64,000 bases of DNA from the NCBI GenBank assembly GCA_907165065.1, contig OU015529.1, forward strand, positions 12,220,554 to 12,284,553, in the 5' to 3' direction. Position 1 is the first letter of the stretch; every line of letters begins with the position of its first letter. Shown in pieces: positions 25,196-39,559 of this stretch. Origin of the DNA: Caprimulgus europaeus. Taxonomy: Eukaryota; Chordata; Aves; Caprimulgiformes; Caprimulgidae. Below the pieces are notes generated by a model, which was not told the DNA's origin, did not search any database, and saw nothing but the letters and a program-made list of their open reading frames with translations. Made by a program: the position numbers and the translations under genes.

Positions 25196-27046
25196 AGATG
25201 TGATGGTTTCTTATTGTTTATGCAGGAGGCAAGGTCTTCGAATTCAGTCTGGAGTTGTGTAGAGCCATCTTAGTGTCATACTGTGTTTTACTGTCTGTTT
25301 AGGTGTACATGTCACAGAGCAATAGCTTTATTCCTAATGTTTCTACAGAAAATCTCTCACTGAGAAGCATTTCATAACGAGTGCCAACATTACATGTACA
25401 TAGATTGGGGTCTTCCTGGGAAACTGAGGCATGTCTCTGCTAATCTCCTAACCATGAAGCAGGCTTCATTTTTAGCTTGATACATGTGGTTCACATGTTT
25501 GGTGATAAATGAACATATTCTAACACAAGAACTTGAGAAATGCTGACAGCTTTTTCTCATCTGTGGACTTTAGGCTTTCTCGTCTTCTCTTGCTAATTGT
25601 ATGATTGCTGGAATGGCTGAGCAATGATGACTGTTGAACTTGTCCAAGAAAAGAGTTGGCACAGATTTCAGGTTGTTTATTTCAACTCTGTATTTTGTTA
25701 ATTTAAAAAAAATAAAATGGTCAGCGGTTTTGACCCACTTTTGGCCAAGTAATTATCCAGAACTTGTCCTGTTTCCTCCCCTGAGCTCCTGTTCAATGGT
25801 GGAACATGGTCCATATCAACATTGTCTTCAACCTGCAGAACTGCTCAAGTTTGTGCTTATAAAAGGTAGCACTTTGATGCTCCAGTAGAAAATAAGGAAG
25901 GGCCATAAATCTGTGCTGCTAGCGCCGGTCTAAGTAGATGAGGTAGAAAATCAATGAATTGGAAAACATGAGTCCTAAGAAATGGAAAGATGTTCTGGTA
26001 TCCCCAGTCATGTACTTATTCCTCCTGAAGCAGAGGTGGCTGCACTTCTATCATCAAGGAAATACAACCCCAAAATGGATTATGTTGCCTACAGCTGTTT
26101 GCATATGTACAGAATCATAACAAAGAGATCATCTCCAGGAGAGCTCAGGGTCATGGCTGGAGGAGCCGGATTTTTCTGTAGAACATCTGCAGATCCCCCT
26201 GCAGTGATGATTACCAAGCTGTGTGTCATGTAATGAGGGGCTAAATATGGCTGAGACTAGAGGCACTGTAGGTAGATGGTTAATGTGATACTAATTTGGT
26301 ATGAAAAAAGAGACAGAAGGAAATGAGCAGGGAGGCTAGTGTATCTGATTCAGAAGAGCTCTGAAATGTGGAGTCATACATGGTATTTTTGGCTCCAGCT
26401 CATAATGCTTCTTTCTCACCTGTGTAGGAGATGAATCTTTCCTGTGACTCAGTTGGAGACCTCATTATCCAGCAAGACCACCACAGACATGGAGCTCGTG
26501 TACCATTTCATCTTTTTGTAGCTGAGTTGCTGTCAGCTCAGCCTACATGGAGGAAGGCACCAGATGATGGTCTGAATGTCTGGCAGGAGCTCCTGAGATC
26601 TTCTCATTGATTCTGTGCTTGATATTAACTGATATGATTGGCTTGCTTACAGATCCCCTCTCCAGGGGTCTTGGTGTCCTCCTGACTTTGGGCTTTAGTG
26701 AGGGATAAAGCCTAACATGAATCAAGGATAGGGCAGGAGGGATCCAGGGGCCAAGAATATCAGAGCAGATGCTCTTGAAGCTGCAGTCATGTGCATAAAA
26801 GGCATCACAGGTGAGCTAAAATACTCTGTCCCATCCTGCACCATTTAACCTTCCTATTACTCAGTGGCCATGGCAGCAAAATGAATGTTGACACTTGTTA
26901 ATCACAGTTTTGAGGACTACCAGTGACAAGTCTAGGGGCTTCCAAAGGAAGGTGTTGTAGATGGTTTGAGTCCACATACAAGTCTGTCCACTGCCACCTT
27001 TTCTCTGCTGTCAAAGGCTCACACTGGCAGCTGCTGCCTGAGATAA

Positions 27047-27088
27047 TCTCATTATCTACCTGTATCTCATTATCTACCTGTATCTACC
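27047..27088. repeat. Tandem duplication, 18-base unit
   Basis: The unit TCTCATTATCTACCTGTA occurs at 27047-27064 and again, identical, at 27065-27082, followed by TCTACC (27083-27088), which resembles the start of a third copy. Two perfect copies suggest a recent slippage event. Confidence 0.95.
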
Positions 27089-29275
27089 AGGAAAGACCAC
27101 AGTTTCTTGCTTCTGACCAATTGATGGTCTCCCAGTTTCGAAATTTCCCTGTGACTCAGTCATTGTGAGTTCCCCTAAACATCCCATTGCCCTGTGACAA
27201 GCATCTCCCCTCTTTCAGCTCTGACATGAAACATTCTCCTTGCATCTCTGTCTTGCCAATACACTGGAGAATTATACCCATTTGAAAAAAAACCCCACTC
27301 ATTTCTCTCCCATGTTGTCTTTTGATAATGGTTTTTCTGGAAATATTTCACTTGAATATAATCAATTTTTATATTAAGACATTATAAACAGCATACTAGT
27401 GGCCTCAGTTTCTTAATATTATTTAATTTTCTTTGAACTGCTTGATTTTTTTTTTTTTAACTATATCTATGGACTAAAACCTAGCAATTTAGATTCAGCA
27501 TTGATTCAGACTTTTCCTATGCCATAATCCAGTTCCTGTGGTTTAGTTGTCCTTTCTTTGAAACAGAGACTGTGTTACAGCCCCAGATTTTGCAGTGTGG
27601 ATAGTAAGATTATGGTAATCAATGATTGTTCTTTGATTGAATGAGGATGGTCATACACATGCAAAATCCTGGTGTTCCATATGTTCCCGGTGCCTATAAT
27701 TGCAGGCTGCCTTTCAGGCTGAATGGCACTGGGTTGCTGTTCAAAACACATTTAGATCCTCTGGGTACAGCAGGATTTTCAAGATCTACAACCATGTGCT
27801 GTGAAAGATGTGATAAATACTGAAGTTGTTTCCTAAGTGAAATGAAAAAAACAAAAAATATACCAGTGTTGATTAAGGTGAGCAGCAAGCCTTAGATTTA
27901 AACAGGGAAAATGACAACATTATCAGTCAGGTATCATGGCAACCAAGGAATCTAGACTTTGGTGTCAACTTTCCAATCATATTGTCTCTTTACCTGGCAT
28001 AACAAGGTACATTTTCCTTCAGGGAATTTGATCACTTCTCTGCTGGAGGTCATTCAAATGTTTAAACACCAGACCACGCTCAGGAACTTGAGGAATTGAA
28101 ATTGCTCCTGAATACTTGCACCTATATATTTGTATAGGAAAAAAAAGAAAAAAAAAAAATCCCTCATAAGACAGCTCTGTGAAAACCAGGCAGAAAGATC
28201 ACGATTTATATAAACACGCTGTTTTTTATTGCTACATCTTGGTTGATACGAATTTTGTGCTCAGTGTATCCAGTGGCTGGAGTTAAAATACTGTATAATG
28301 CAAGTCTTCTCTAGAGAGAGCACATGCCATTTTTTACACATTGAACTGAATGAAAGATGCTAGCAAGGCTAGAGGTCTACCATGAAAAGTCATTTTTGAA
28401 TGACACATTATAGACACACGCACACACTTTCTCATGTCTGCATTACTGTCTGGGATGAGGGAACTGCAAAAGGCTTTAGAAACATGGAGTTAGTCAGGGA
28501 TACTTTCTCTTTGTGGTAGAGAAATGAGATTATGATGTAAAATAAAGCAGTGACAGAATTAGAAAGTAGAAAATCTGAGATCTGGAAAACTTAATCCTTG
28601 ACCTGTTGCTCAAATGATGGTAAGGGCAATCAGGCTACCCTGGAATCCTCTTACTGAGTGTGTGCCGAACATATAATATATTTCTAAATCATGAGCTGGA
28701 GGGGATTTATTCAGACCTGGCTTTCTTTCTGGACTAAGAACAACAGCTGCAAGATGTAAATGTAAGACCATGGTTGATGCAGATAGAGATACAACCTCTT
28801 CCTAGCAGATCAAAGGGGAAACTCGTTGCTTCCTTCAAATCATGTGCATACAGAATGCATGCAGTTTCTTTTATCATATATGTATCAGCAATAGACCAAG
28901 CTATGACAAAGAAGATTCTTCAGTTTTCCTGACTGGAGGACTGTACCTATCTAGTACCATAAAATATAACAACGTGATACTGTGCTATTGCTTTTATGCA
29001 AAGCTTTTAAGCTTAACTGTGTGGCCTACAAACGATTTGTACTCTTTAATTTCTTTATTGAATTTTAATCACAGATTTGAAAGCCTCTGTGTTTCAGTCA
29101 TTCTTGCTTGCTTTTAAAACCAAATGGAGGATGGATTAAATACCATTTCGAACCAAAAAAAGTACTTGCTGTATCATTATGCAGAAAGTCACAGCAGGGT
29201 TTAAAACTGTGTTTATACTGGACACATTACTAGTCCAATGGGAATCAATCAAATTTCTCACCCTGGTGCTAAGTT

Positions 29276-29318
29276 TCACTGAATATGAGAGTCACTGAAT
29301 ATCATTCAACGAATATCA
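29276..29318. repeat. Degenerate tandem repeat, about 16-base unit
   Basis: TCACTGAATATGAGAG (29276-29291) is followed by TCACTGAATATCATTC (29292-29307) and then AACGAATATCA. The first two share their first 11 bases; the third is diverged. Confidence 0.65.
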
Positions 29319-30872
29319 TCCTGGGCTCATCTTTTCTCCAGTAAGACAGAGAACTGGGACAGGACTGTAGAGCTAATTGCATGTCATCAAGGAGACATCT
29401 CTCCAAAAGCCAAGTACTGATGAATAAAGTGGTAGGACACTTGGAGTAGTGTCTCTGTTAGATAGGATTGCAGTGTGATTATCTGCCTGGGACTTGGAAA
29501 TGCTCATCAGAACATCATTTTCTTTTCCCAAATCCCTTCAGGTTTATAGGTACGTGACACAGGATTCCAGCTCCAGTTCAAGCAAAGTGGTTTTATTTTT
29601 GCTGCATTTCAGTGTCGGGAACCTGTGTGTGTAACCTGTGCTCAGCTGTTCCTTTGTTTGTATCAAACATCACAGTAATTCTCAAGCACAGCACTTCAGA
29701 TGCCTCTGAATCTGTTTCTGGGTATGCCTAGATGTTCTTTACTGTGGAAAACAATGCTTTGTATTTAATCCTCCTCCCACCTAAACCGTGTATCTGCACA
29801 GTATAATCTGAGACCTTGGAGATCGTTTGTGGTCCAAGGACAGGAAAACAAAAGCTGGAGGACCTTGTTTATGCTGAGTAGGGGACAGAAAGGGCTGTAT
29901 TGGGAAGGATGCAGTTTGGAAAGGAGAGAAACATTAATGACATGAGTGTCCTTCATGTTAAAATAGTTCCCTCAGGGCTATTTTAATTAATGCACAGTGC
30001 CTCACAGTCTCGCGTCTGTTGCAGTGCCACTTCTTCCTCCACAGCCTCACCTCAAGGGGTGTGTGTAGAGAAGAGGAGGATCGGAGCCTTGCTGGTTGTC
30101 TTCCACGTGAGGGAAATCTATACCTGTTATTCAACTGCATTTAGAAGTCCCCTTAGGGCTTCTACAGTGACACAAACAGAATTTATGGAGAGGAACAAAA
30201 TTTGTCCCTTTTCATCCCCCAGAGCTTGTGAATCTGGCCCTTGAGTGTTATATCCTTCCATGGAGAAGGTGTCTCAGCCTGATTCTTGTTTGATTTTTTT
30301 TCTTATCTTAATTTAAGATTGTTTTGTTATACATTATTTCTATTGCTAGAAGTTATACGAAGGACAGTATTTGCACTTTAAACATAATTACCTGAAATAT
30401 AACAATAATTACCTCAAAATCAGAAATAAGAAAAAGCATGCAATCTCCTATAAACACATTACAGGTCATGTACATCATATTAAAAGTTGGAATTAGGCAA
30501 TCTTGCACAACAAAGTGCTAGATATAATTCGCTGCTTCACACACACATTTTCTCTCCAAATGCTGAAGGCAAAGTATCTCTTCTCCCTGCCATCTCATGC
30601 CCTCAAAACCCCCCCCAAATTGCAGTCTGTTCATTGCCTCAACACTTGCTGGAGATATTGGTCAGGTCCACGTCTTAGTGAAATAAACTGAGTCGAGAGG
30701 AGACTTCTTGCTGGCATGAGAAATATTGGATGGAAATAATTAAACAGCAGACATTAAGGAACTAATTCTGCATCTCCCAGCTACTGACTGGTAGAAAACT
30801 GGCAGCTGCTAGACATGGAAAATGATTTTCTAATGTGATTGCTCTGAAATATCTTGCAGTTAAGAGGGCTTA

Positions 30873-30890
30873 TTTTTTTTTTTTTTTTTT
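30873..30890 (+). repeat. Poly-T tract, 18 T
   Basis: Eighteen T are followed by CAAACAG, which makes an acceptor-like site. The frame after it closes within about 20 codons, so no exon is supported. Confidence 0.9.
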
Positions 30891-33800
30891 CAAACAGAGA
30901 CACTTTGCTGCATTGGAAGATGTGAAGTGTAGGAAAGTCTTTGCCCTAAGTTTGTCTTGAGTGATTGTCTTTTCTTTGTGACTGATTTTAACTGTGGTTA
31001 CTAAGGGATCATGCTTATACAGTTCAAGAAATCAGATTGAATTTGTTGGTGAGGGAGATGGAGGATGGGTACTCTTCAGTGAGATTATTGACTGTACTAC
31101 CCCCTTCACAGACTTCTCACAGGGGAGTGAACGAAGGTAACAGAAAGCCTCTGCATTCCTTCTGGGGAGGCTAGTAGAAGGCATTTTAACAGAAGTTTAT
31201 GCCATCAACTGCATTTTTCCTTTGAACTTTTCAGAGACTCACACCAGAATTGTTAGCTTGTACGACATTGCTGCTGCTGGAATATGGAAGTTCCTAGGAC
31301 ATCTACTCATGGAGGACAATCTTAACATGCTAGGTGCTGCAGAAACACCAGTCTTCAGTGGATGAGGTTATACATGCACCAACCTTCAGAGGTTATAATT
31401 AAATAGATTCACAGGTATAATGAAATATAAGGTGAAGGGATTTAAAATGGGGCTTTCCACACTAAAATACAACCCTGATTTGTCTCAGCACAAAAACTAA
31501 CCTGTGTAAGTGGAGCTGAAAGCAGGCTGATGCAAGGGGAATCCTGCAGCTGAAGCAGTGACTGTTGAGCTCAAAGTACATCCATCCCCACAGAGGTGTG
31601 TCAAACTCCTCCATCGCACTGGTGGAAATCAAATCCTGTCAGCTCAAAGATAAGGAGGTTGGCATGCCTGTTGCTTCCTCTATCCAGCTTCAGTTTCCCT
31701 TTTGACTTCAGCGCCTTGCAGTCTGTATTAGAGCAGAAAGCTGTAATTTATCTCCCTTGTGACTAGAAATTCAACTGCAGGGTTGCTCTCCCACTTGTTC
31801 TCCATCTCCTTTTCATTTTCCTTCTATTACTGTGATCTCCTTCCCTTCATCCCACCCTGAGATATCCCATGATTGCTCTTGAAGGAAGACAAATTGACAT
31901 GTGTGGATGGGCTCTCCAAATTACTACCAACACTCACTTCAGTGTGTGTTGCCCCTGTTTTGGACAGTCCTCTCTCCCCTTCCTCCTCCTCTGCTGGGGA
32001 GAGGCCAGACAGGCTGCAGAGGGCAGCAGGTGGCTATTTGAAGTTGAGGTGGTTTCGCATCACTTGGCATGTCCAAGCCAACAGTGACTGACGGTTTTTA
32101 ATGTGGGCTGTGGTATCTGGCAGTGAAATCCTGCTGAAATTCTGAAGGTTTCTGTCCTACAGGTCACCTCAGGGTAGTGATATCCCAGGTCCTGGGGCTG
32201 GGCAGCCCTGAAGCCTCTCCTCATCAATAGTAAATTTGCTGTGCTGGGGTCCCTGTAGGAAAGATGTGGGGATTTTGCTACTATCATAATAATCAGGCCT
32301 TGATGGGCCCTGACTGTCACTAATGCCAGCACCGTAGATGCTAGTGTTTCAGCTCATTACATTGTTCTGGGTCTGTAAGCAGAGCGGAGGTATTTTCTGT
32401 TGCCTCTGCAGTCTGACTTCCTCTTTCAGGATGGGATGAGGATGAGTCAGTCTCTTTCTCTGCTGAATTTCAAATAAGTCTGTATATTAGCTTGGAAAGG
32501 GTTCCCAAATTCAGAGAGCTCATATTAGCTGAGCAGCATCCCCCCTTCTGGGAGAACCTCATTAATTTATGGGCTGCTAATTTTAATGGAAGTATCTTTC
32601 ATGAACAAAAATCTCCCCCAAGGTCCCTGCCTCTTTGTGAGCAAGCATCAGAAGCTTGTAGTGAAGCCTTGTATTACTAAGATTTCATTACTTACACTAA
32701 ATATACTCCAGAGCATTTATTAATGTACTGTAAAGCAAAAGGAATAATTAAAAGTAAACTGTGCTTGTCAAAGAAATAAAGTGCATCTTATGCTGCATGA
32801 TCCTAGTTTAAAAAAATAAAAAAAATTGCCCTTGTTCATTTTGCCATTAATTCAGAGAGTGAAAGACTTGCAGTATGGTTTGCAAGATGTTAGAACAGTT
32901 TAATGATGCCTTTCTTTAAGGAACAAGGAACAATGCCTTCATTTTCCATAAATGAAGACTCAATGACAGAAGCCCTCAAATCTTTTACATCAGGATTTTA
33001 ATAGTATAACTAATTTAAAGGAAAGATTATAAAGGCTCAGGTCACTGTACATAGTTTACTCGTTTGAAATAGAAGCAGTCCTCAAAACTTTTAGTGACGT
33101 CTTTCCAGGTTGAACAGATGTTTTCTCTGTTAGGTTAGCCTTTTTGCTTCTAAAGTGGAAGCTTCCAAAATTGTCATTCATAGCCCAGATTTCAGGTTCC
33201 TTCTTGGTAAAACATCCTTTCTGCCATTTTGGCAGGAAAGTGATGGGTAGAAAATAAGGACAAGGGTAAAATGTAACAGCTGGAGATGGTGTTCAGAGAT
33301 GGTGAGATGTTCCCATGCCCCTAACATGACATCTTTATTGCTGAGCCTGTACAGAAACAAGAAATACATTTTAAATTCATTAAGTTATTACTGTCTCAAC
33401 CCATGGAATAGAACTGTACTTGCTTATCTTTCCCTCAGTGTCTCTATCTGACAGGAATATAGGAAGAGTTGCCTCCGATCCCATTAATGCACTCTGGCCC
33501 ATTCAGCTGTATTTTTTTCCCAATGGAAAATTAGGGAAATTAAAAAAAACAAAACAAAACACAAAAGTGCTTATGGAAATGCTGCCAATACATGCAGATG
33601 GAATTATATATTAAAAAAAAAACAAACCATCATTCATATATAGTAGCTGTTGGGGTTTTTTTACTTTTGTTCAAAATAGACTTGCTTCTCATTTCTGTAC
33701 TCCAGGGAAAGAGACATTTGCCGCTAACAATGTTTGCAACTAGAAGAATAATTAGGAAGAACAACAGCATTTATCTCAGAACTAGTGGTACATTTTGAGC

Positions 33801-36800
33801 TTGTTCTCTATGTTGTTTTTTTTTTTTTTGTCCTGACCTAATGGGATGTGTTTCTCAGATGTAAATGATATGGAATGAGGGATTGTTTATGGAGTAATTG
33901 CTTTCCAGAAGATGTTTGCATGCTAAAATCCTGCTCCATTGGTTAAATTTAAACCATTAAGAAAAAGAATAACCCAACCTATTCATAAAGATAGGTCTGA
34001 ATTAAAATCTGTGATTCAAATGCACTGCCAACTCTGTGTTTTTCTGCCTTTACCATCTGAATTAATGTGTTGCAGAGAAAAAGGTTTTTTATTCCTATTT
34101 TACCAGCACATCACTGGATGAACTTCAGGAAATCCTCATCCCTTGTGTCTCCACCTGCAGAAGATCACCCTCCATCTACAAATTCTTTTCAATACTTTAA
34201 AAGCATGTTTTCAAGAATAATGCTATCTGTGTCTCATAGAACAATTTTCACCAGCAGTCGAAGTATCTAAACAAGTAATGTAGGAAAAATTATAAAGGAA
34301 TAATGATGCCCATAGAAGGCATCCCCAGATGATCCCAAGGCCACAGGCAGAAAATGAGCACATATCCACTAACTGGAGAGAGTCTTGGTCCAGTAAACTG
34401 CCTTGCTGAGGTACAGTTTGACATCTTTCTGACCCTGGGAAAAAGCTTCTGCTGTTACACCCATGCAGTCCCCCAGGAGAATTTGCTTGGCCTCCCCTCC
34501 AGCCCTTGAACAAGGGATTGGACTGCTATTCCCAGTGGTCTGATCTTTCATACCTTAGCTCCAAATTGACAGAACAATGGCCAAACAGGTCTCACCAACA
34601 AAGGAAATCTGCAGCAGGTCTTCTCATCCTTGCCTTGTCTGACTGACAGAGGAAGAATGCTCTCATGTTTCTGGTCCCCAGGTAGTTCCTAGGGACCTTG
34701 GGGTAAAGGTGCAGTCTATTTGCTGGATTCCTCTTTGTACATCTAACCACCCTTTCTTGTGCCTTGGTTTCCCTCTTATTTCCCTCCTTTGACACTTTGC
34801 CTTTTGGAATCTGCTTTAACATAATCTTTTCTAGCAAAAACCTGCTCCATGTTTGCACAGTACCTCACACAGTGAGATCCTGAGGCAATTGTAGCTGATA
34901 AAAATAATAAAATCTTTTGAGAAAGGGTAGCAAATTTTTTTCCATTCTACTGAGATGCTTTGTGTTAAACCTTGAAAACTTTTCACCTATGGGTATGAAT
35001 GAGATTCTGTATTTTTATTCACAGTTCTCTTAGGATGAATATGGCAATAGTTCTTGTAAAATACTGCTACCTTGACAACAGAGTAAGCCCAGTCCCTTTC
35101 CAGCCTTTTGTATTTAAAAAAAAAAAATAGGGTTCTGAGGGGTTAAGGAGACTTTTATCTTCCTCGCACATTTATTCTGTGATCTGACAGTCTAGATGGG
35201 AACAGAGAGAATAGAAGTTTGGAGACCCATGGTTGTATATTTAAGACAAAGGAACAGAATTTTAAAATGTTTTCTTTTCTGGGAAATCAAATACATATTT
35301 TAAATTTTATTTTTCTAATTACATCTGCTAGTTCAGCTGGAGGAAGAGGTCTGCACTGGGTTACAATAAAGACAAAATAAACAGCTTTCCTACAGTGTGC
35401 ATCCAAATCAGATTTTCTTGCCTCTAAGTGTGAAAGGACTCTAAACCAAGGGAGGAAATTTGAGCTTGTGTCAGCACGGGGACATGTTCAGGCTTTGAGC
35501 TGTGGCTCCTCCAGTCAGGAATGATCCAAACTGCCTCCTTCCCAGGTGTGCTTGGACTTGGCTCCTTGCACAGTGAAGAGCAGGGTCTGGAGGGCTTCAG
35601 TTACGTACATGTGGTATGGAGTTGGAGCTCAGTCCACTTCTTGTTACATAAAGACAGTCAGACAGGCAGTGAAAGAAAGTGCTTAAAAACATCTTGAACC
35701 TAAGTACCAAACCAGACTCTTAAGGTATGTGTTTGGTTTTCCATGCCAGGGCTAGCACAATTCCTTTCTGGAAGCCTTCAGAATGTGTAGCAGAAGGTTA
35801 TATTTGCTAGGGGAAAATAATGATGTAAGCAAGGAGAGATGGACTTTACTCATGGTGCTGGTTGAGAAAAGCAAAAGCTTTAAGGAATGAAGGCAGAAGC
35901 AATCTGCAAGATTTAGACACTGTCAAAGTCTAAGGTCTGCAAGAAGATGTTCGGGTCCTTGGTTGGAGTTCTGGGCAGTACAGGAGTGAGGTTTGCAGTA
36001 ACTGAGAAAGGAGATGATAACTAGGAGGGTGTGGAAGGTGAGCTCTGTTTTAACCTATGTTTGGCCTTGTGCTAACATCCAGATAGGAAAGAAGGAATGG
36101 CTAAGACACAGGTTGTGTGAGGACTGACTGATGGTCATACGCTTCCAAGTTTCTTTGAGAAATCAGTGGGGACCTGTGCAAATATAGCAGGGAGGCAGAA
36201 GGAAGAGAAAAAGCAGAACAATTAGAGCTGATTAAGAAGAAATAGAATTTTCATTGACTTGAATTGAGTCTGGGACTCAATTAAAACCCATTTCATTTTA
36301 GAAAGAGCTGAAAAGTTCCCACTGCCACATGCCCAAGGGCTACTGGAATGAGATAAATTATTCAGGTTGTTCAGTCTCTCATGGATTGTCCTTTATCCTG
36401 TCTTATGTATGCAAAAGAGACACCTGTCCACAGAGTGGATATTGGGAAGGTATAGAAAGTGTGTTCCTAAACATCTGAGGGTTCAGTTATTCACCTCAAG
36501 TGATTGGTAGCCTCAAATTGCTCATCTGTCTCTTCAGAAAGGGAAGGTGGTTTTTGCCCTGTTTGAAAAGGTTTGCCCCATTGATATCATTCAGGCAACA
36601 TAATCCTAAATTCACCTGTCAGTTGCTGGGAAAGCCTGACAGGACACAGCAAGGAAGTAGCAATGAGGTCTGCAGGCTGCTGCAGCTTGTTCACCTCCTT
36701 GCTAAGTAAATTGATGCTGATACAACAGTCTTTATACAGCAGTTGTGACCGTGCTGTACACTTTTCCTACCTCATTCAACATGGTTGTGAACTCAAGGAT

Positions 36801-39403
36801 GAATAAACCTTAAAAGCTGTCTATCCCATTCTAAGATCACCTTGCGTGAGGTACCTCAAGAGATAGAGTAGTTGTAGTCCATTAGATCACGTGACAGGGA
36901 GTTGTACTGCCATATACGGGGACCTTGGCTTCCACAAGACCAATGGCTCTTTCTTCTGGGAACCCCGAGTCTCTAATAGTTTTAGTTGGGGTTGGTGTTG
37001 TAAGAGAAGGCTGAAGGGCAGGAAAGAAGCTCTGGCATTTGCCACAGATGCAATGGCATAGGCCCTGGCTGTGGTCTGGGATTTGCAAGGAGAAGACAAT
37101 AATGGTCTCCTATCCAAGGCTTGAGCGAGAACAGCTCCGTAGCTGGCTAGCTGGATGGCACACCTCACCCCACCCACAGCAGTGAAAGCTATGTTCCATG
37201 GGCAAAGGGTCTTCATCTCAGCTAAGGCAATAATATTGCAAAATCCAGGAGCAAGAATGAAGAGGACAGATTCTCGGCTGTAGGAAGTGACTTCCTGCAG
37301 TGGGACTGCCTAGCTCCATTTGCACAAGAGGAGGAATATCTTTGCTTGTGGAATTGAGCCTACTTTCATGTTATCATTGCCTGCATAGAATCTTCCTTCA
37401 CATGAGCCTCTCTGGAGGAGATTTATGATTTGAGAGGTTATTTTGTGGTCAGTAATTTAATAATCTCACTTAACTGCAATGATATTCTCGATTTTCCTGC
37501 CTTAGAGTCAGCAGATGACTTTCATTACTGAAACCACAGCCAAAATTGTATGTCTTACTGCTTTTTTGGGGATGGGGGCTGTCAAGACACATATTTCCAA
37601 ACTGATATAGATCACATTTTTTCTCTTCAGACCAAACTCTTTCTCAGCATGTCCTTGGAAGCAGACAGAAATATGACCATTAACAGAAAGAAAAGTCTGT
37701 AACCAATACCACATTGTCAGAATACCCCACATTTGCATTATGCCAATAAATCAGGCAGGCTGAAGCCATTTGTCAAAAGGACCTCTGCTTGAATCAAATT
37801 CACTTTGTGTTCAGGGGATGATTGGGAGGTTAGTACTTACTAAATAATTAATCAGCTCATGATTTGTTTGAAATACAATGCCAAAACAACAACAAGAACA
37901 AAATGAGGCTTTCAGCTAATGTTGCTTGAGCATTTGAAGAACATTTAATTATGTCATCCTTTGATCAACACATGTAGCCTTTAAATATAGACAGAGAAAA
38001 AGAGCTTCAATGAGGTGGTTAATAACCTTCTTGTCAACAGATATACATTATGAGAAGAGCAAAAAACCTGCTATTTTCTGACTTATTCTTTTCAGGATGG
38101 AAAGCACTGTCATTTCATTGTTTCCTAAATCCCTTGATATTTCCAGTCTGTATTTCTTGTGGTCTTGGAAAGCTGTGTCAAAAGCAACAGTGGATGTAGT
38201 TCTGGTCTCTGACCTATGCTGTACAAAGCCGCTAACCCCTACCATCATATTGAGTGGCACAAGCAGTCTCTAGGGGACCTGGTAGAGTGCACTTTGTATA
38301 ACCATCTCTTCCCTCTGAGCTGCTAACAGCGTTTCATGGCCCCTTAGGTTGACCAGTCTGTTTAAAGGTACAGTTTCCACAAAGCAAACTGAGAAACTGG
38401 GAAGCTAAGTGTTATTTTGAATTTCAATGTACTGCTCCCAAGGCAATGTGACTACCCCATCCTCTCAACAACACTTACTATCTAAGGAATAGCAGGGGAT
38501 CCACCTTCTCCATAACATCAGTGGAGAAACCATCTGCTCCTATCTTTCTGGATAAAGAGCAACATCTTCAGGGCCAGGCTAAGAGCATTTTCAAACTCAG
38601 TCATGAGTAAAGTGATCCTCACATTTATTCTTTCTATCAAATTTGAGGTTGATCTGTGCATTCTTCCCAGCTTGCGGAGCTAGGGGATGAGGCTCTGTAG
38701 GAGTGCCATTTGTTGCTCCCATTAATGACTCAGTAGGTGAGGTGCTTGTTAAGCCTATGGGCCTTGTCAGCATCTCATTAATTCTGTATCCCATTAGCCT
38801 TGCTTCTTTACAGGATCTCTTTGCTTACCATGTGCCACATACAGTACCCTGGCAGGACTGATAACATGAAAATGGCAAGATTTTAAATTAAATCCCTAAG
38901 TTTTTGGAGAGTGGAGGCTGAAAATGTTATATGGAAGATTCATGATCTTCTATAAAGTGTTTGTCTGAGAGATGAAAGCATCTAGTGGGATCTTACCTGG
39001 TCGCCTGCTGGAACAGAATACCTTTTGTTCATATGCTGAAGATCTCATGTCTAAGACTTATTACCTCTGGTCTGATATTCAGGATCTTTTTTTTTTTTTT
39101 CTTCCCCCAAGTTTTAAAAGACACTTGAATCTGAACCTACCTTGTAGAGTTACAGGCTAAACTTCAGTGATTATTCTTCATGGCTGTTCATGGGACATGT
39201 TAAATACAGAATGAGATCCTTCACTATTTAATGGCACCGAACAGGGAGGTTCCCATAGGAACCTGGCTGGCATCTGAAACATCCTCATGTTTCAATACTT
39301 GTCATTTGTATGGTAGTCCACCTTTTGTATCATATTCTCAGGGAACGTTATAAACATTTGCTAGATCCAGAGTCAACCCAGTACTTAGATGAGAAAATTT
39401 GTA

Positions 39404-39512
39404 TGTCCATTTTATAGAAAGATAAAGTGAGTTTAAAAGAGGTTAAGTGATTTGTCCACAGCTTGAGAATAAATCTAGGGTAGAACCTTGGATAAGACCC
39501 TGGGGTGCTGAC
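39404..39512 (-). mobile_element. MIR-like SINE relic
   Basis: Read on the plus strand the segment includes GTCCATTTTATAGAAAGATA, then AAAAGAGGTTAAGTGATTTG and further matches in the same order. These follow the reverse complement of the MIR core (CATTTTACAGATGAGGAAAC, GAGAGGTTAAGTAACTTGCC and onward) as I remember it. The element is therefore a minus-strand copy that has lost both ends. MIR-type SINEs are ancient in amniotes and survive in birds only as diverged fragments, which fits. Confidence 0.6.
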
Positions 39513-39559
39513 ACCTCTTCCCAAAAGACAAACACACGTTAAAAAAAGAAGCAGTAAAT

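Larger units (their letters stand above)
25196..39403. other. Long unique non-coding stretch
   Basis: This 14 kb stretch contains no recognisable gene and almost no repeat family. It holds short homopolymers (T tracts at 30873-30890, 33816-33829 and 39087-39100; A-rich patches near 28138-28159 and 33542-33566), an 18-base tandem duplication at 27047-27088 and a degenerate 16-base one at about 29276-29318. Short CA runs lie near 28413-28427 and 30539-30547. Open frames up to about 110 codons occur on both strands without domain or codon signal. A piece at about 38380-38410 (AAACTGAGAAACTGGGAAGC) loosely recalls MIR but is too short to call. Confidence 0.55.

Noticed and set aside
25410-25430. 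GGAAACTGAGGCA, a MIR core word
   Set aside because: A 13-base match with no continuation on either side.
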